Made by a program: the position numbers and the translations under genes. Positions 44,423 to 52,597 of a DNA stretch of 64,000 nt are shown piece after piece. Source of the stretch: Sphingomonas endolithica (GTDB taxonomy: Bacteria; Pseudomonadota; Alphaproteobacteria; Sphingomonadales; Sphingomonadaceae); the NCBI RefSeq assembly GCF_025231525.1, contig NZ_CP103057.1, forward strand, positions 2,125,001-2,189,000. The letters run 5' to 3'. Each line of letters starts with the position of its first letter. The stretch's first letter is position 1. The notes beneath the pieces were generated by a model, which was given only the letters and a program-made list of their open reading frames with translations, made no database searches and was not told the origin of the DNA.

Positions 44423-44865
44423 CTTACGATCTCCGGCGAACGGCGGTAAGCGGATTGCCAGAACCACCCGGCAAGCAGGCCGAGCACGGTGGCGACAATG
44501 GAAAGAGACAATCCCGTCGGTACGACGGCGGTCCACCCGTCACGCGAGTGAACAAACGAGTTGAAGACCTCCGCCATCCAAGCGGCGAGCAGGAAGAAGA
44601 AGTGTGGCAAAAGCGCGCGTCGATCATGCGCACGGACCAACTCGACGATCAGCAAGGAACCCGCAACGCCGCCCCCGATCAAGCCGGCGAGCAGGAGCCA
44701 GGACGAGAAGTCGAGCCACATCATCTCGGCGCTGGCGATATAGGCGAAATCGGTGATCAGCGCGCCGACGAAGCAGATGATCGGGATCGGCAAGAGTGCT
44801 GGATACATCGGATGCGCTCTGGGCCCGAATAGCCTCCCCGAGGTTCGATTTGCACTTCTCGCCAT
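44419..44865 (-). CDS. DUF2231 membrane protein
   Basis: A 148-residue integral membrane protein with four hydrophobic helices, beginning after HPMYPALLPIPIICFVGAL and ending in TGLSLSIVATVLGLLAGWFW. HPMYPALLP is the conserved DUF2231 opening. Several His and Asp residues (TDFAYIAS, FVHSRD) could bind haem. The ATG at 44865 has GAGGA upstream. It overlaps the sorbosone dehydrogenase gene, as these two families often do. A role in electron transfer is inference. Confidence 0.87.
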   Translation of the reverse strand: MARSANRTSGRLFGPRAHPMYPALLPIPIICFVGALITDFAYIASAEMMWLDFSSWLLLAGLIGGGVAGSLLIVELVRAHDRRALLPHFFFLLAAWMAEVFNSFVHSRDGWTAVVPTGLSLSIVATVLGLLAGWFWQSAYRRSPEIVR

Positions 44866-45113
44866 CGTCTGCGTCCTCACCGTCAAGCTGCCAGCTCTAC
44901 GACTGGTGACGACGACAGTTCCCGAACCGGCGTTATGTTAATATGTTCGTGCGCCATTACCCGGCCACCTGAACGAACGGTTCCTTATCGCCGATCGCCG
45001 CCAAAAAAGCGGACAGGCCGCTACCCACCCAAGCGCGACAACAACGGCTGCCTCACTAATGCCAAATTGAAGCTGGACGCGCAGTGCCGATCTCCTCGGA
45101 CACTCCTCAACCG

Positions 45114-45329
45114 CTTACTTTCCGATCTCGCGCCAACTCTTCTCCGACGCGCCCATGCCAACTTCTTCGCCGCCGCCTTGATGCGCTTTCACGCGGCGTC
45201 GCGCTCCTCGTCAGTGACATCCTTGACCTGCTTAAGCGCGCGATGGCATTTCGCACGTGGCTCGCATTTTTGAGCGGCTCCTTCCGCTCCTTGGTGAAGG
45301 CAAAGGAACCCTTGCCCACTTCGTTGCGC
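45114..45329 (-). pseudogene. DUF6582-type remnant next to MITE D
   Basis: Read from 45329 leftward, GSFAFTKERKEPLKNASHV is in frame with NAIAR. A one-base deletion then shifts to KDVTDEERDAA, a Trp codon is TGA, KRIKAAAKK follows, and another one-base loss leads to SEKSWREIGK. These are the standard blocks of a DUF6582 C-terminus. Two frameshifts and one nonsense change are clear, and the 5' end is cut off by the MITE at 45330. No product is expected. Confidence 0.7.
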
Positions 45330-45511
45330 GGTACTGTCAGACTAACCCGAATCTGGTTCCTTTGGACGGCGGCCGGTCGTAATCTCGACACCGGGCCGGC
45401 TTACGGTGTGAACAGAGCCGGACCTTTAGCTACAAAAATCCGCAGTGATGCTGATCAACTTGCCGCCCTAACCAAACAGGGAATTAGCGGTGTATTTGGT
45501 CTGACAGAGCC
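45330..45511 (+). repeat. IS6-ended MITE, copy D
   Basis: 182 bp. The left end is GGTACTGTCAGACTAACC; the right end read inward is GGCTCTGTCAGACC, the same as the IS6 element's right end at 9274. It is colinear with the copy at 50709. Flanking 8-mers differ. It lies exactly between two broken genes, DUF6582 on the left and pncB on the right. Confidence 0.85.
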
Positions 45512-45760
45512 AGATCAGCTCCTTCTTGGTAAAGCGCAGCGTGCGCGCATGGTCGAGCTGGGCGCGAAGTTCGCCCTCGTCGATGGCATCGGCGATGCGC
45601 ACGGTCGTGGCCCGATTGATCAGGGCCAAGGTCGCTTGCACGTCCACGTGGAGATGCCGGATCATCTGCAGCATCAGTAGGTTGTAGAGCATGTGTCGAG
45701 CAGGCTGCGGACGATCGGATCAAGGCGGAAGCCGTGGTTATAAGACCGTTTCGATGTCGG
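45512..45760 (-). pseudogene. pncB: Nicotinate phosphoribosyltransferase 5' fragment
   Basis: The minus strand encodes the start of nicotinate phosphoribosyltransferase: [17 protein letters not shown], then, after a frameshift at about 45690, [19 protein letters not shown] (split by context), [20 protein letters not shown] and FTKKELIW. It ends at the MITE boundary at 45511. Only about 80 of some 400 residues remain, so the gene is dead unless another copy exists. Position just after nnrD and the histidine phosphatase gene fits an NAD-salvage operon. Confidence 0.75.
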
Positions 45761-45776
45761 TGAAGGCCGTTGCCGG

Positions 45777-46661
45777 TCACTGGGGCAGGAGGCGCGGGAA
45801 CTCGTCGGGCAATTCGCGCGCGAGAAAGCCGATCGGGCCGCTCGTCGTGGCGACGCGCCGGCCGCTCTGCCCATGCAGCCAGGCGCCCCAGCCGGCGGCG
45901 ACCAGCGGGCGCGCGCCGCGGGAGATGAGGCCGGCGATCGCCCCTGCCAGGACGTCGCCCGACCCCCCGGTCGCAAGACCTGTCCCGCCGCCCGCATAGT
46001 GCAGCAGGGCACCCTCAGGATCGGCGATCACCGTACTGCTGCCCTTGAGCACGACGACAGCGCTGAACTTGACCGCAGCATCGTGCGCGACGGCTGCCGG
46101 ATTGGCGGCAATGGCGTCTTCATCCCGGCCCGACAGCACGGCCATCTCGCCATAATGCGGGGTCAGCACAAGGCGGCCGGAAAAATGCGCCGCTTCACTG
46201 CGAAGGTCGCGCAGGCCGCCGATCGCCATGGCGTCGATTACCAGCACCAGATCGTCGCGCTGCTGAGACATCACCTGTCGCAAGAGCTCCGCGGCGACAT
46301 CGGCGTCGCCGATGCCTGGACCGATCACCGCCGCGTCGCATTCGGACAATGCTTTTGCGAGCTCTGGGCCCAGCGTGGGAGCGATTTCACCGCCAGTACC
46401 TTCGTCAACCGCGATCGACGCAGCCTCCGGCACGAGGAGGCCGAGCATTACCGCCGCGGAGCCCACCGTTGCCATCTGCAGTTTGCCCGCACCGACGCGC
46501 AGCGCCGCTTCCCCGGTGAGACGAAGCGCGCCGGGCACCATCCGCGATCCGCCGATCGCGAGCACGCGGCCACGACTGTTCTTGGTGGTGCCGCTGCTGT
46601 GGACGGGCACGGGATTGGCCGCGATCCAGGCGCTGTCGATCGGGGTAGCTTCGTGTGTCAT
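45777..46661 (-). CDS. nnrD: ADP/ATP-dependent NAD(P)H-hydrate dehydratase
   Basis: A 294-residue ribokinase-like protein. GRVLAIGGSRMVPGALRLTG, GAGKLQMAT, VIGPGIGDAD, LVLTPHYGEMAVLSG and GGSGDVLAGAIAG are the standard blocks of the carbohydrate-kinase half of NnrD/YjeF; the last contains the catalytic Asp. It repairs the hydrated, damaged form of NAD(P)H. The epimerase half (NnrE) is absent and must be encoded elsewhere. The ATG at 46661 overlaps the phosphatase stop (ATGA); a long upstream extension in frame is a shadow. It is followed by the broken pncB, so the operon dealt with NAD pools. Confidence 0.88.
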   Translation of the reverse strand: MTHEATPIDSAWIAANPVPVHSSGTTKNSRGRVLAIGGSRMVPGALRLTGEAALRVGAGKLQMATVGSAAVMLGLLVPEAASIAVDEGTGGEIAPTLGPELAKALSECDAAVIGPGIGDADVAAELLRQVMSQQRDDLVLVIDAMAIGGLRDLRSEAAHFSGRLVLTPHYGEMAVLSGRDEDAIAANPAAVAHDAAVKFSAVVVLKGSSTVIADPEGALLHYAGGGTGLATGGSGDVLAGAIAGLISRGARPLVAAGWGAWLHGQSGRRVATTSGPIGFLARELPDEFPRLLPQ

Positions 46662-47428
46662 CCTCGGACTCCGGCGGCTGCATCGGACTCGGCGGTGACG
46701 GTCGAGGGGCTGCTTTCCTCGAGATGCGTCACGACATTGTAGCTCTCCAAGACCAGCTTCCCTTCGCGTCCCCTGCCGGGGTCGAAGCGGTATTCTGTCA
46801 CCGAGCAATTGGCGACGTCGCCCTCCCGATCAATCGCGAGTATCTCTTCCTCGGAGAGGTTCTCAAGGATGTAGCGCAGGCACAGCACGACGACCTGGTG
46901 CGCGACGATCATCACGCGGCGCTCGGCATAATGAAGCGTGATCGTGTCGATGAGCGAGCGCAGCCGGAAGATGACATCGCACCAGCTCTCGCCGCCAGGC
47001 GGGCGATGGTAGAATTTGCCGAGGACGCGTCGGAACTCAGCCTGTTCGGGGAAGACTGATGCGATGCCGGTCGTCGTCAAGCCGTCCAGGACGCCGAATT
47101 CCTTCTCGCGCAGGCGCTCGTCGATGCAGATCGGTTCGTCGCCAGCGGCGCCGCGGCTGTCGCGGAACACACGCGCAGTGTCCTGCGCACGGGCATAGGG
47201 TGATGCAAGCAAGATCTCGGGACGATCATCCGCGTTCCGCGCGGCGAACCATTCGCCGAGCAAGCGCGCTTGCGTCTTACCGCGCGGCGACAACGCGATG
47301 TCGACGTCCCGCGCGGACAGCTCGATACGCTCGGCGCCGCGGGCGTGCGCCTCATCGCGCGCCACGTTCCCCGCACTCTCCCCGTGCCGAACGATCCAAA
47401 GCGTGCTCGGCCAGCGTGGCGCGCTCAT
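46658..47428 (-). CDS. Histidine phosphatase family protein
   Basis: A 256-residue phosphoglycerate-mutase-like protein. RHGES near residue 14 holds the phospho-acceptor His; the second Arg is in SPYARAQDTA; the Glu is in LREKEFG; and the second His is in VAHQVVV (about 170). GGESW precedes the last motif, as in PhoE/GpmB-like members. The gene overlaps nnrD and heads the NAD-linked operon. Substrate could be a nucleotide or a phosphosugar; context favours NAD metabolism. Confidence 0.85.
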   Translation of the reverse strand: MSAPRWPSTLWIVRHGESAGNVARDEAHARGAERIELSARDVDIALSPRGKTQARLLGEWFAARNADDRPEILLASPYARAQDTARVFRDSRGAAGDEPICIDERLREKEFGVLDGLTTTGIASVFPEQAEFRRVLGKFYHRPPGGESWCDVIFRLRSLIDTITLHYAERRVMIVAHQVVVLCLRYILENLSEEEILAIDREGDVANCSVTEYRFDPGRGREGKLVLESYNVVTHLEESSPSTVTAESDAAAGVRG

Positions 47429-47526
47429 GCGCTATGCCGTGCAACGTTATGCTGCAGCGGCGTTGTGAGATGGTATGCTTTGCATTTCAAGACGATCATT
47501 CGGATGGCTCCCTGCTTCGCGCGAAG

Positions 47527-47552
47527 AACCCAATGACCGGCGATGCTGTTCC
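47527..47552 (-). promoter_or_regulatory. Possible EcfG-like promoter of NAD operon
   Basis: Minus strand GGAAC (47552-47548), 17 bases, then GGTT (47530-47527). One base differs from CGTT. It lies about 100 bases before the phosphatase ATG at 47428. The match could be chance in GC-rich DNA. Confidence 0.25.
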
Positions 47553-48037
47553 ATGCGTTTGCAGATACAAGCACATTCAAGGTCCCGTTTGGAACCATCT
47601 TCGATCAGGCCGTCTTCTTGATAATTCGCGAGGGGGAGACCGCTACAACCGCTGGATAAGCTTCTCCGCTGGGCACCGTCGATGATGGCTCCAGCGAGAA
47701 ATTAAAGCCGGCGTTGCAGCCGAGTCGTGCGGGACTAACACTGGCAGCGTGCCGCTCAGGAAGGGATGTAGCTCTTGGTGACGCCTGGCTCGGAGTAAAA
47801 CGCAGTGGGTCTTAAGCGCGATTACGAAAGGAGCGGCGCGATGCACACATGCCAACCTAGATTACTGAAAAAACTTCAAGACTTTTTGCCTTCCAAGCAA
47901 CAACTTACCGCCCACGATCGGTTCTATCCTACAGCACGAATGCCATGACAGCGGACAAGGGGACAATCAAAATGCGCATCCATCACCTTAACTGCGGCAC
48001 TGACTGCCCACTAGGCGGCGCGCTGTTCGACGGACAT
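47553..48037. other. Gene-poor stretch
   Basis: No supported gene. Short frames on both strands (for example 47643-47855 minus) have no ribosome site or family signature. Base composition is less GC-rich than the neighbouring genes, which suggests decayed or foreign DNA. Confidence 0.4.
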
Positions 48038-48210
48038 GGCACTGTCAGACTAAATGCACCGCTGATTTCCTATTTGGTTAGAGCGGCAAGATGATCAGCA
48101 TCACTGTCGATTCGTTCAGCAAAAGGTCCGGCATGTTCTCGCTTTGCGGCCGGCCGGGAGTCGAGATTACGACCGGTGGCCGTCCAGACTCTGGTTAGTC
48201 TGACAAGACC
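48038..48210 (-). repeat. IS6-ended MITE, copy B
   Basis: 173 bp. The left end is GGCACTGTCAGACTAAATGC; the right end read inward is GGTCTTGTCAGACTAACC. It is in reverse orientation to the copies at 45330 and 50709 and shorter by about 10 bp. It carries no gene, and no flanking duplication is seen. Confidence 0.82.
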
Positions 48211-48422
48211 GGATCGAAGCCTGATGTAAGTGACGTATGGTTCTATAGCCCGCGTTTGGTCAGATGCGCCGAGCTGATCATTGCGCGGACCAGGGCGGCC
48301 CGAACGGTGTATCTCCCGTACCGGTATCGAAGTAGGCTGCCATGTCGCTACTACCCATGCCGCGAGCACAGTGACGATAGAACGCTGGGATTAGCTTCCG
48401 CGCGCAGCGCGAGGTGCCTACC

Positions 48423-48746
48423 ATGTCTCAAGTTTACGATCATGATCTCGCCTACAGCAAAAAGCGCGAAAGGGCTGAGCGGCAAGCGTCGGCTTCGGCG
48501 ACGAACGTCTGCTCTAAAGCCGTCCATGCATCGCTGACAGTCCTGTATGGCGATCGGGTTGTTACCGCCCGGCGAGCAATGAAGGAACGCTGCTCCAAGC
48601 CCTCCGGGGTCATTGACGCCATGGCCTCCCCCGCCTGCACTCAGGAACGGTTAGCGGTGTCGAAACGGCTAACAGTTGGCAATTTCGACGACGACTCTTT
48701 GAACGCTGATCAAGGTAAGACCGCTTGGCCTTCTTCGTTGGGTTAG
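48423..48746 (+). CDS. Small hypothetical protein, possibly decayed
   Basis: A 107-residue frame with GAGG 8 bases before the ATG at 48423. The first 45 residues (MSQVYDHDLAYSKKRERAE, then VHASLTVLYGDRV) resemble short helical sphingomonad proteins of the kind that begin with a DHDLAYA-type helix and end near an LYxxR motif. Beyond that the composition turns irregular (CSKPSGVIDAMASPACTQE), which suggests a frameshifted or read-through tail. Function unknown. Confidence 0.4.
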   Translation: MSQVYDHDLAYSKKRERAERQASASATNVCSKAVHASLTVLYGDRVVTARRAMKERCSKPSGVIDAMASPACTQERLAVSKRLTVGNFDDDSLNADQGKTAWPSSLG

Positions 48747-49045
48747 ACCCATAAGACGACGGTTAGGCACACTGTGGCTTCCCGAAAACCTGCAACCGAT
48801 TTAAATCAGCCGAGCGTCAGCTTTCAGGCACACTGAACCATCAGGAACGGCAATGCGTGCTGGTGAGCGGACCGGCAGCTATCAGGAATGGGCGGTGGAT
48901 AGCTGCCATCCACCTGATGTTCTTTATGGACGTGAAGATTTGGGTGGATCGTTGCACGATCTTCTGTTCACGCACCAGTGATGCGCCTGCCCCTCATCGC
49001 GTCGTTCAACATACGACCGACTTCGGAGCGCAAGAATGCTCATAC

Positions 49046-49408
49046 CTACGTGTCGAGCACGTCGGTAAGCGCTTTTATAAGAGCAGCGTGAGAAACAGGT
49101 TTCTGGCACAGCGGTCGGGATCGATAAACGTCGGGGATCATGCTGGCCGTTCCCGTCGCAAATACGAACGGTACCCCGCGCTGCGTCAGTTCATCGGCGA
49201 CGGGAAACGATGTTTTATCCCCCAGTCGTACGTCGAGTGTCGCTATATCGGGCAAGGGATCGAGCGCAGCAAGCGCCTCCTCCACACTCATTACAGGCCC
49301 GACAACCTGGGCGCCGGCCTGCTCCAGGGCGAAGGTCAAATCCATCCCTAGGAGAAAATCATCCTCGACCACTAGAACTCTGCGGCCACTTAATGCTTTG
49401 TTCGACAT
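49046..49408 (-). CDS. Single-domain response regulator
   Basis: A 120-residue receiver. The acidic pair is in VVEDDFLL, the phospho-acceptor is Asp59 in TLDVRLGD, the Thr in FATGTA and the Lys in CQKPVS. It is divergent from the GAF-HisKA_2 kinase at 49537 across 128 bp; the pair probably form a two-component set with shared control. It is similar in layout to the receivers at 21791 and 23794. Confidence 0.87.
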   Translation of the reverse strand: MSNKALSGRRVLVVEDDFLLGMDLTFALEQAGAQVVGPVMSVEEALAALDPLPDIATLDVRLGDKTSFPVADELTQRGVPFVFATGTASMIPDVYRSRPLCQKPVSHAALIKALTDVLDT

Positions 49409-49536
49409 TGGAACTCCGACCTGTCATCGGCAGCCCAAGCCACTGATCCTACAGCTTCCAACCCCACAGCGTCCCGCAAGTTTCCGCGTTGCCTGTATTG
49501 AGTGGCGATTGTCGGATCAAACAATGAACGGATCTT

Positions 49537-50685
49537 ATGGCTGACTTCGAGCAGATGCAGCGGCGACAGCGTATCCTCGCCGATTTCGGGGACTTCGCCC
49601 AACAAAGCGAAGATCTGGACGCGGTGCTGACGGAGGCCTGTCGCCTGATCGGCGACGCGCTCGGCACCGACCTGGCGAAGGTTCTGGAGATCGAAACGGA
49701 TAGCCAGACACTGCTCGTCCGGGCGGGCGTTGGTTGGCAGCCCGGCGTCGTCGGCGAGGTTCATTTGCCAATGGGAGAACATTCCTCGGAAACTTTCGCG
49801 ATCAAGGAGGGTGTACCGGTCATCACGCCAGACATGAGCACGGAGACCCGGTTCGAGTTTCCCAGTTTCATGAAGGAGGCCGGCGTGGTCGGCGTCGTCA
49901 ACGTACCAATTTTCCTGCTCGGTCGCAAAGCGTATGGCCTACTACAGGTGGACAGCCGCCAGCCCTGGAGCCCTGACGAGCATGATACCGAGTTCCTGCG
50001 TACCTACGCCACCATTCTCGGGCCAGTAATCGATCGGCTCCACAAGCTTCATGCTTTGAAACAAGCGACCGACGAAAATCAGACACTGCTTCGCGAGCTA
50101 CAGCACCGTATCAAGAACAATATCGCCACCATCACCAGCCTCGTCCGATTGAGGATGAGCAAGGCGTCTTCGGAGGAAGTTCGCAACGAACTCGCCGTTA
50201 TAAAGGGTCGAATTGATGCGCTTCGGCTAGTCCATGAGCAGGTCTATGCGGCGAGGAACGCCGACCGACTGCCGCTGCGACCCTACGTCACCCAGCTCCT
50301 GGAAGGGCTGCTCGCGCTCCACGAGGAAGCGGCCGTCCGCCTGGACGTACAGATCGAGGATGTAGAAATCGACAGCGACATGGCTATCCCACTTGGGCTT
50401 ATTCTCAACGAATTCACCACCAACAGCCTAAAATACGCATTTTTAGGAGAGGGCCAGTCCGATGGGCCGTTGATCGTTGTAACGGCCAGGAAGAACGATG
50501 GCCGGCTTCAGGTCAGGATTTGGGACAACGGAAAGGGGCTGCCAGCAAAGGGGCAGGCAGCCGCTCCCGGGTTCGGAACGGGCATGGCCCTGATCGCGGG
50601 TCTTGCGCGCCAGATCAGGGCGACGACCGACTGGGCCTCGGAGCGCGGCGCCGCGCTTTCCTTGGAATTTCCAGGCCGGAAATAG
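49537..50685 (+). CDS. GAF-domain HisKA_2 sensor histidine kinase
   Basis: A 382-residue soluble kinase. The GAF domain (about 20-165) includes LAKVLEIE, GWQPGVVGEVHLP, SSETFAIKEG and VGVVNVPIF. The phospho-acceptor is His190 in ELQHRIKNN, the HisKA_2 form, followed by an ATPase domain with GLILNEFTTNSLKYAF and IWDNGKGLP. It has no membrane segment. It was probably separated from its neighbours by the MITE insertion 23 bp after its stop. GAF ligand unknown. Confidence 0.88.
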   Translation: MADFEQMQRRQRILADFGDFAQQSEDLDAVLTEACRLIGDALGTDLAKVLEIETDSQTLLVRAGVGWQPGVVGEVHLPMGEHSSETFAIKEGVPVITPDMSTETRFEFPSFMKEAGVVGVVNVPIFLLGRKAYGLLQVDSRQPWSPDEHDTEFLRTYATILGPVIDRLHKLHALKQATDENQTLLRELQHRIKNNIATITSLVRLRMSKASSEEVRNELAVIKGRIDALRLVHEQVYAARNADRLPLRPYVTQLLEGLLALHEEAAVRLDVQIEDVEIDSDMAIPLGLILNEFTTNSLKYAFLGEGQSDGPLIVVTARKNDGRLQVRIWDNGKGLPAKGQAAAPGFGTGMALIAGLARQIRATTDWASERGAALSLEFPGRK

Positions 50686-50708
50686 TACGGGACCGAAAGC
50701 CCGCTGCG

Positions 50709-50891
50709 GGTACTGTCAGACTAACCAGAATCTGGTTCGTTTGGGCGGCGACCGGTCGTAAACTCGATCCGAAGCCGGTGCCACAGTGAGAACATAGGCC
50801 GGCCTTAGGCGGAACAAATCGACAGTGAAGCTGATCAATTTGTCGCTCTAACCAAATAGGAAATCAGCGGTGCATTTGGTTTGACAGCACC
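50709..50891 (+). repeat. IS6-ended MITE, copy C
   Basis: 183 bp. The left end is GGTACTGTCAGACTAACC; the right end read inward is GGTGCTGTCAAACC. It has the same orientation as copy D. Its first 110 bp are shared with the left part of the composite at 10247. Confidence 0.85.
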
Positions 50892-51031
50892 CGGCCAGGC
50901 TATAGCAGCTTGATGAAGGCGAGATCCGAGACGGGCGCGGCGAAGGCACTAGTGCGTCCGCATAGATTGAAAGGCCTTTACGCGACTAAAGCCCCCACAG
51001 TGGGGCGCCCCCCTCAGCAGCTTACCAGCTC

Positions 51032-52585
51032 ATGACAGTCGAAGACGAGACCCTAAAGGGGCCTCAACCACGGCGACGGTCCGGCCTATCGAAGTCAAGG
51101 ATCGCTATCTTCGAGCAATGTCCCAAGCGGCTTTGGCTATCCGTGTTCAAGCCGGAAGCGGCGCTTGAAAGCGATAGCATGAGGCATGTTTTTCGCGTCG
51201 GGCATGACGTTGGCGATGTCGCGTGCGCGCTGCTGCCCGATGGTGTCATAATCGACGGCGCTGGCGGAATGACGGCAGCCGCAGATGCAACGCGCGCGGC
51301 GCTCTTAGCATCCGAGCGCAGGCCGCTGTTTGAAGCAACCTTCATCCATGAAGGTGTGGTGGTCCGGGTCGATCTGCTAATTCCGGACGGTGACGGATGG
51401 CACGTCGTCGAAGTGAAAAGCACAACGAGGGTGAAGCCGTACCAACGGTCGGATCTTGCGACCCAGCTGTGGGTCATGCGTGGATGCGGCGTGCCCGTAT
51501 CGAAGGCATCGATCCGCGTGATCGACACGCACTTTGTTTTGCTTGAGCAGGGAAATTACCACGGACTGTTTATCGACGAGCAGGCCGGCGAGATCGTTAG
51601 CGCGATCATCGATAGCCGAGATGGCGTTGTCACGGCGGCGAACATGACGTTGGATGGCCCCGAACCCGCGCTTACTGTTGGCGCGCACTGCAGCGATCCA
51701 TTCCAGTGTTCGTTCGAGGCGTATTGTTACCGCGACCTGCCGCAAGCACCGGAATGGCCAGCCAGCCTGTTGCCCGGAGTTGGCGGCAAGGCACTTGCCC
51801 GCGTGCTGATGAGCGAAGGAATCGAGGACTTGCTTCTGGTCGGCAAGGATCGGATTTCTCAACCGCTGCTTGAGCGAGTTCGGGCTGCAACCGTGACCGG
51901 CATTGCATACCACGATGCCGAAGGAGTTTGCCGCGATACCGGTGACTGGGCTTTTCCGAGGACGTTTTTGGATTTCGAGACGATCGCGTTAGCGATCCCG
52001 CGCTGGGTCGGCACCAGCCCATATCAGCAGGTCACGTTTCAATTCTCGGCGCATGTAGACCGAGGTGATAGTGAAGTGGAGCATCGCGAGTTTCTGTCGA
52101 CCGACGGCACCGATCCCAGACGAGCCTGTGCCGCAGCATTAGCGATGCTGCCATCCACTGGTGCCGTAGTAGCGTGGAACGCGAGCTTCGAACGCTCATG
52201 CCTGCTAAACCTCGCAAGTCTTTTCCCGGCATATGAAAACGCGCTTCGCTCCCTTGCAGATCGGCTTGTCGACCTGCTGCCTGTCGCCCGCCGGCACTAT
52301 TATCACCGGGACATGCGCGGCAGCTGGTCGATCAAGGCTGTGCTGCCAACGCTAGCCCCCGAACTCGATTACAGATCGCTGACCGGCGCGCAGTCCGGGG
52401 TCGAGGCGCAGAACGCCTATCTGGAAGCAATCGAGCAGATGACGACGCTCGAACGCCGAGAAGAGCTGCGGCGCGGTCTGCTCGATTATTGTAAGCGGGA
52501 TACGACAGCGATGGTCGTCGCGCTCGACCGGTTACAGCGGCCATCCCCTCAAGCGGCCATTTCGCAGGTAGCGCCGCTGACCTGA
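51032..52585 (+). CDS. RecB-like nuclease fused to DEDD exonuclease (DUF2779)
   Basis: A 517-residue protein. The N-terminal half has a PD-(D/E)xK nuclease core: VRVDLLIP (Asp), WHVVEVKSTT (Glu-x-Lys) and a Cys set, CPKRLWL near the start and CSDPFQCSFEAYC about residue 225, that may hold a Fe-S cluster as in Cas4/AddB. The C-terminal half, DUF2779, carries TFLDFET (Asp-Glu of a DEDD exonuclease), VVAWNASFE and DYCKRDT. So two nuclease folds are joined. The family is widespread and its role unclear; context between a MITE and a phage remnant hints at DNA processing or defence, without proof. It converges on the terminase gene. Confidence 0.8.
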   Translation: MTVEDETLKGPQPRRRSGLSKSRIAIFEQCPKRLWLSVFKPEAALESDSMRHVFRVGHDVGDVACALLPDGVIIDGAGGMTAAADATRAALLASERRPLFEATFIHEGVVVRVDLLIPDGDGWHVVEVKSTTRVKPYQRSDLATQLWVMRGCGVPVSKASIRVIDTHFVLLEQGNYHGLFIDEQAGEIVSAIIDSRDGVVTAANMTLDGPEPALTVGAHCSDPFQCSFEAYCYRDLPQAPEWPASLLPGVGGKALARVLMSEGIEDLLLVGKDRISQPLLERVRAATVTGIAYHDAEGVCRDTGDWAFPRTFLDFETIALAIPRWVGTSPYQQVTFQFSAHVDRGDSEVEHREFLSTDGTDPRRACAAALAMLPSTGAVVAWNASFERSCLLNLASLFPAYENALRSLADRLVDLLPVARRHYYHRDMRGSWSIKAVLPTLAPELDYRSLTGAQSGVEAQNAYLEAIEQMTTLERREELRRGLLDYCKRDTTAMVVALDRLQRPSPQAAISQVAPLT

Positions 52586-52597
52586 TGGCGGCGCCCG

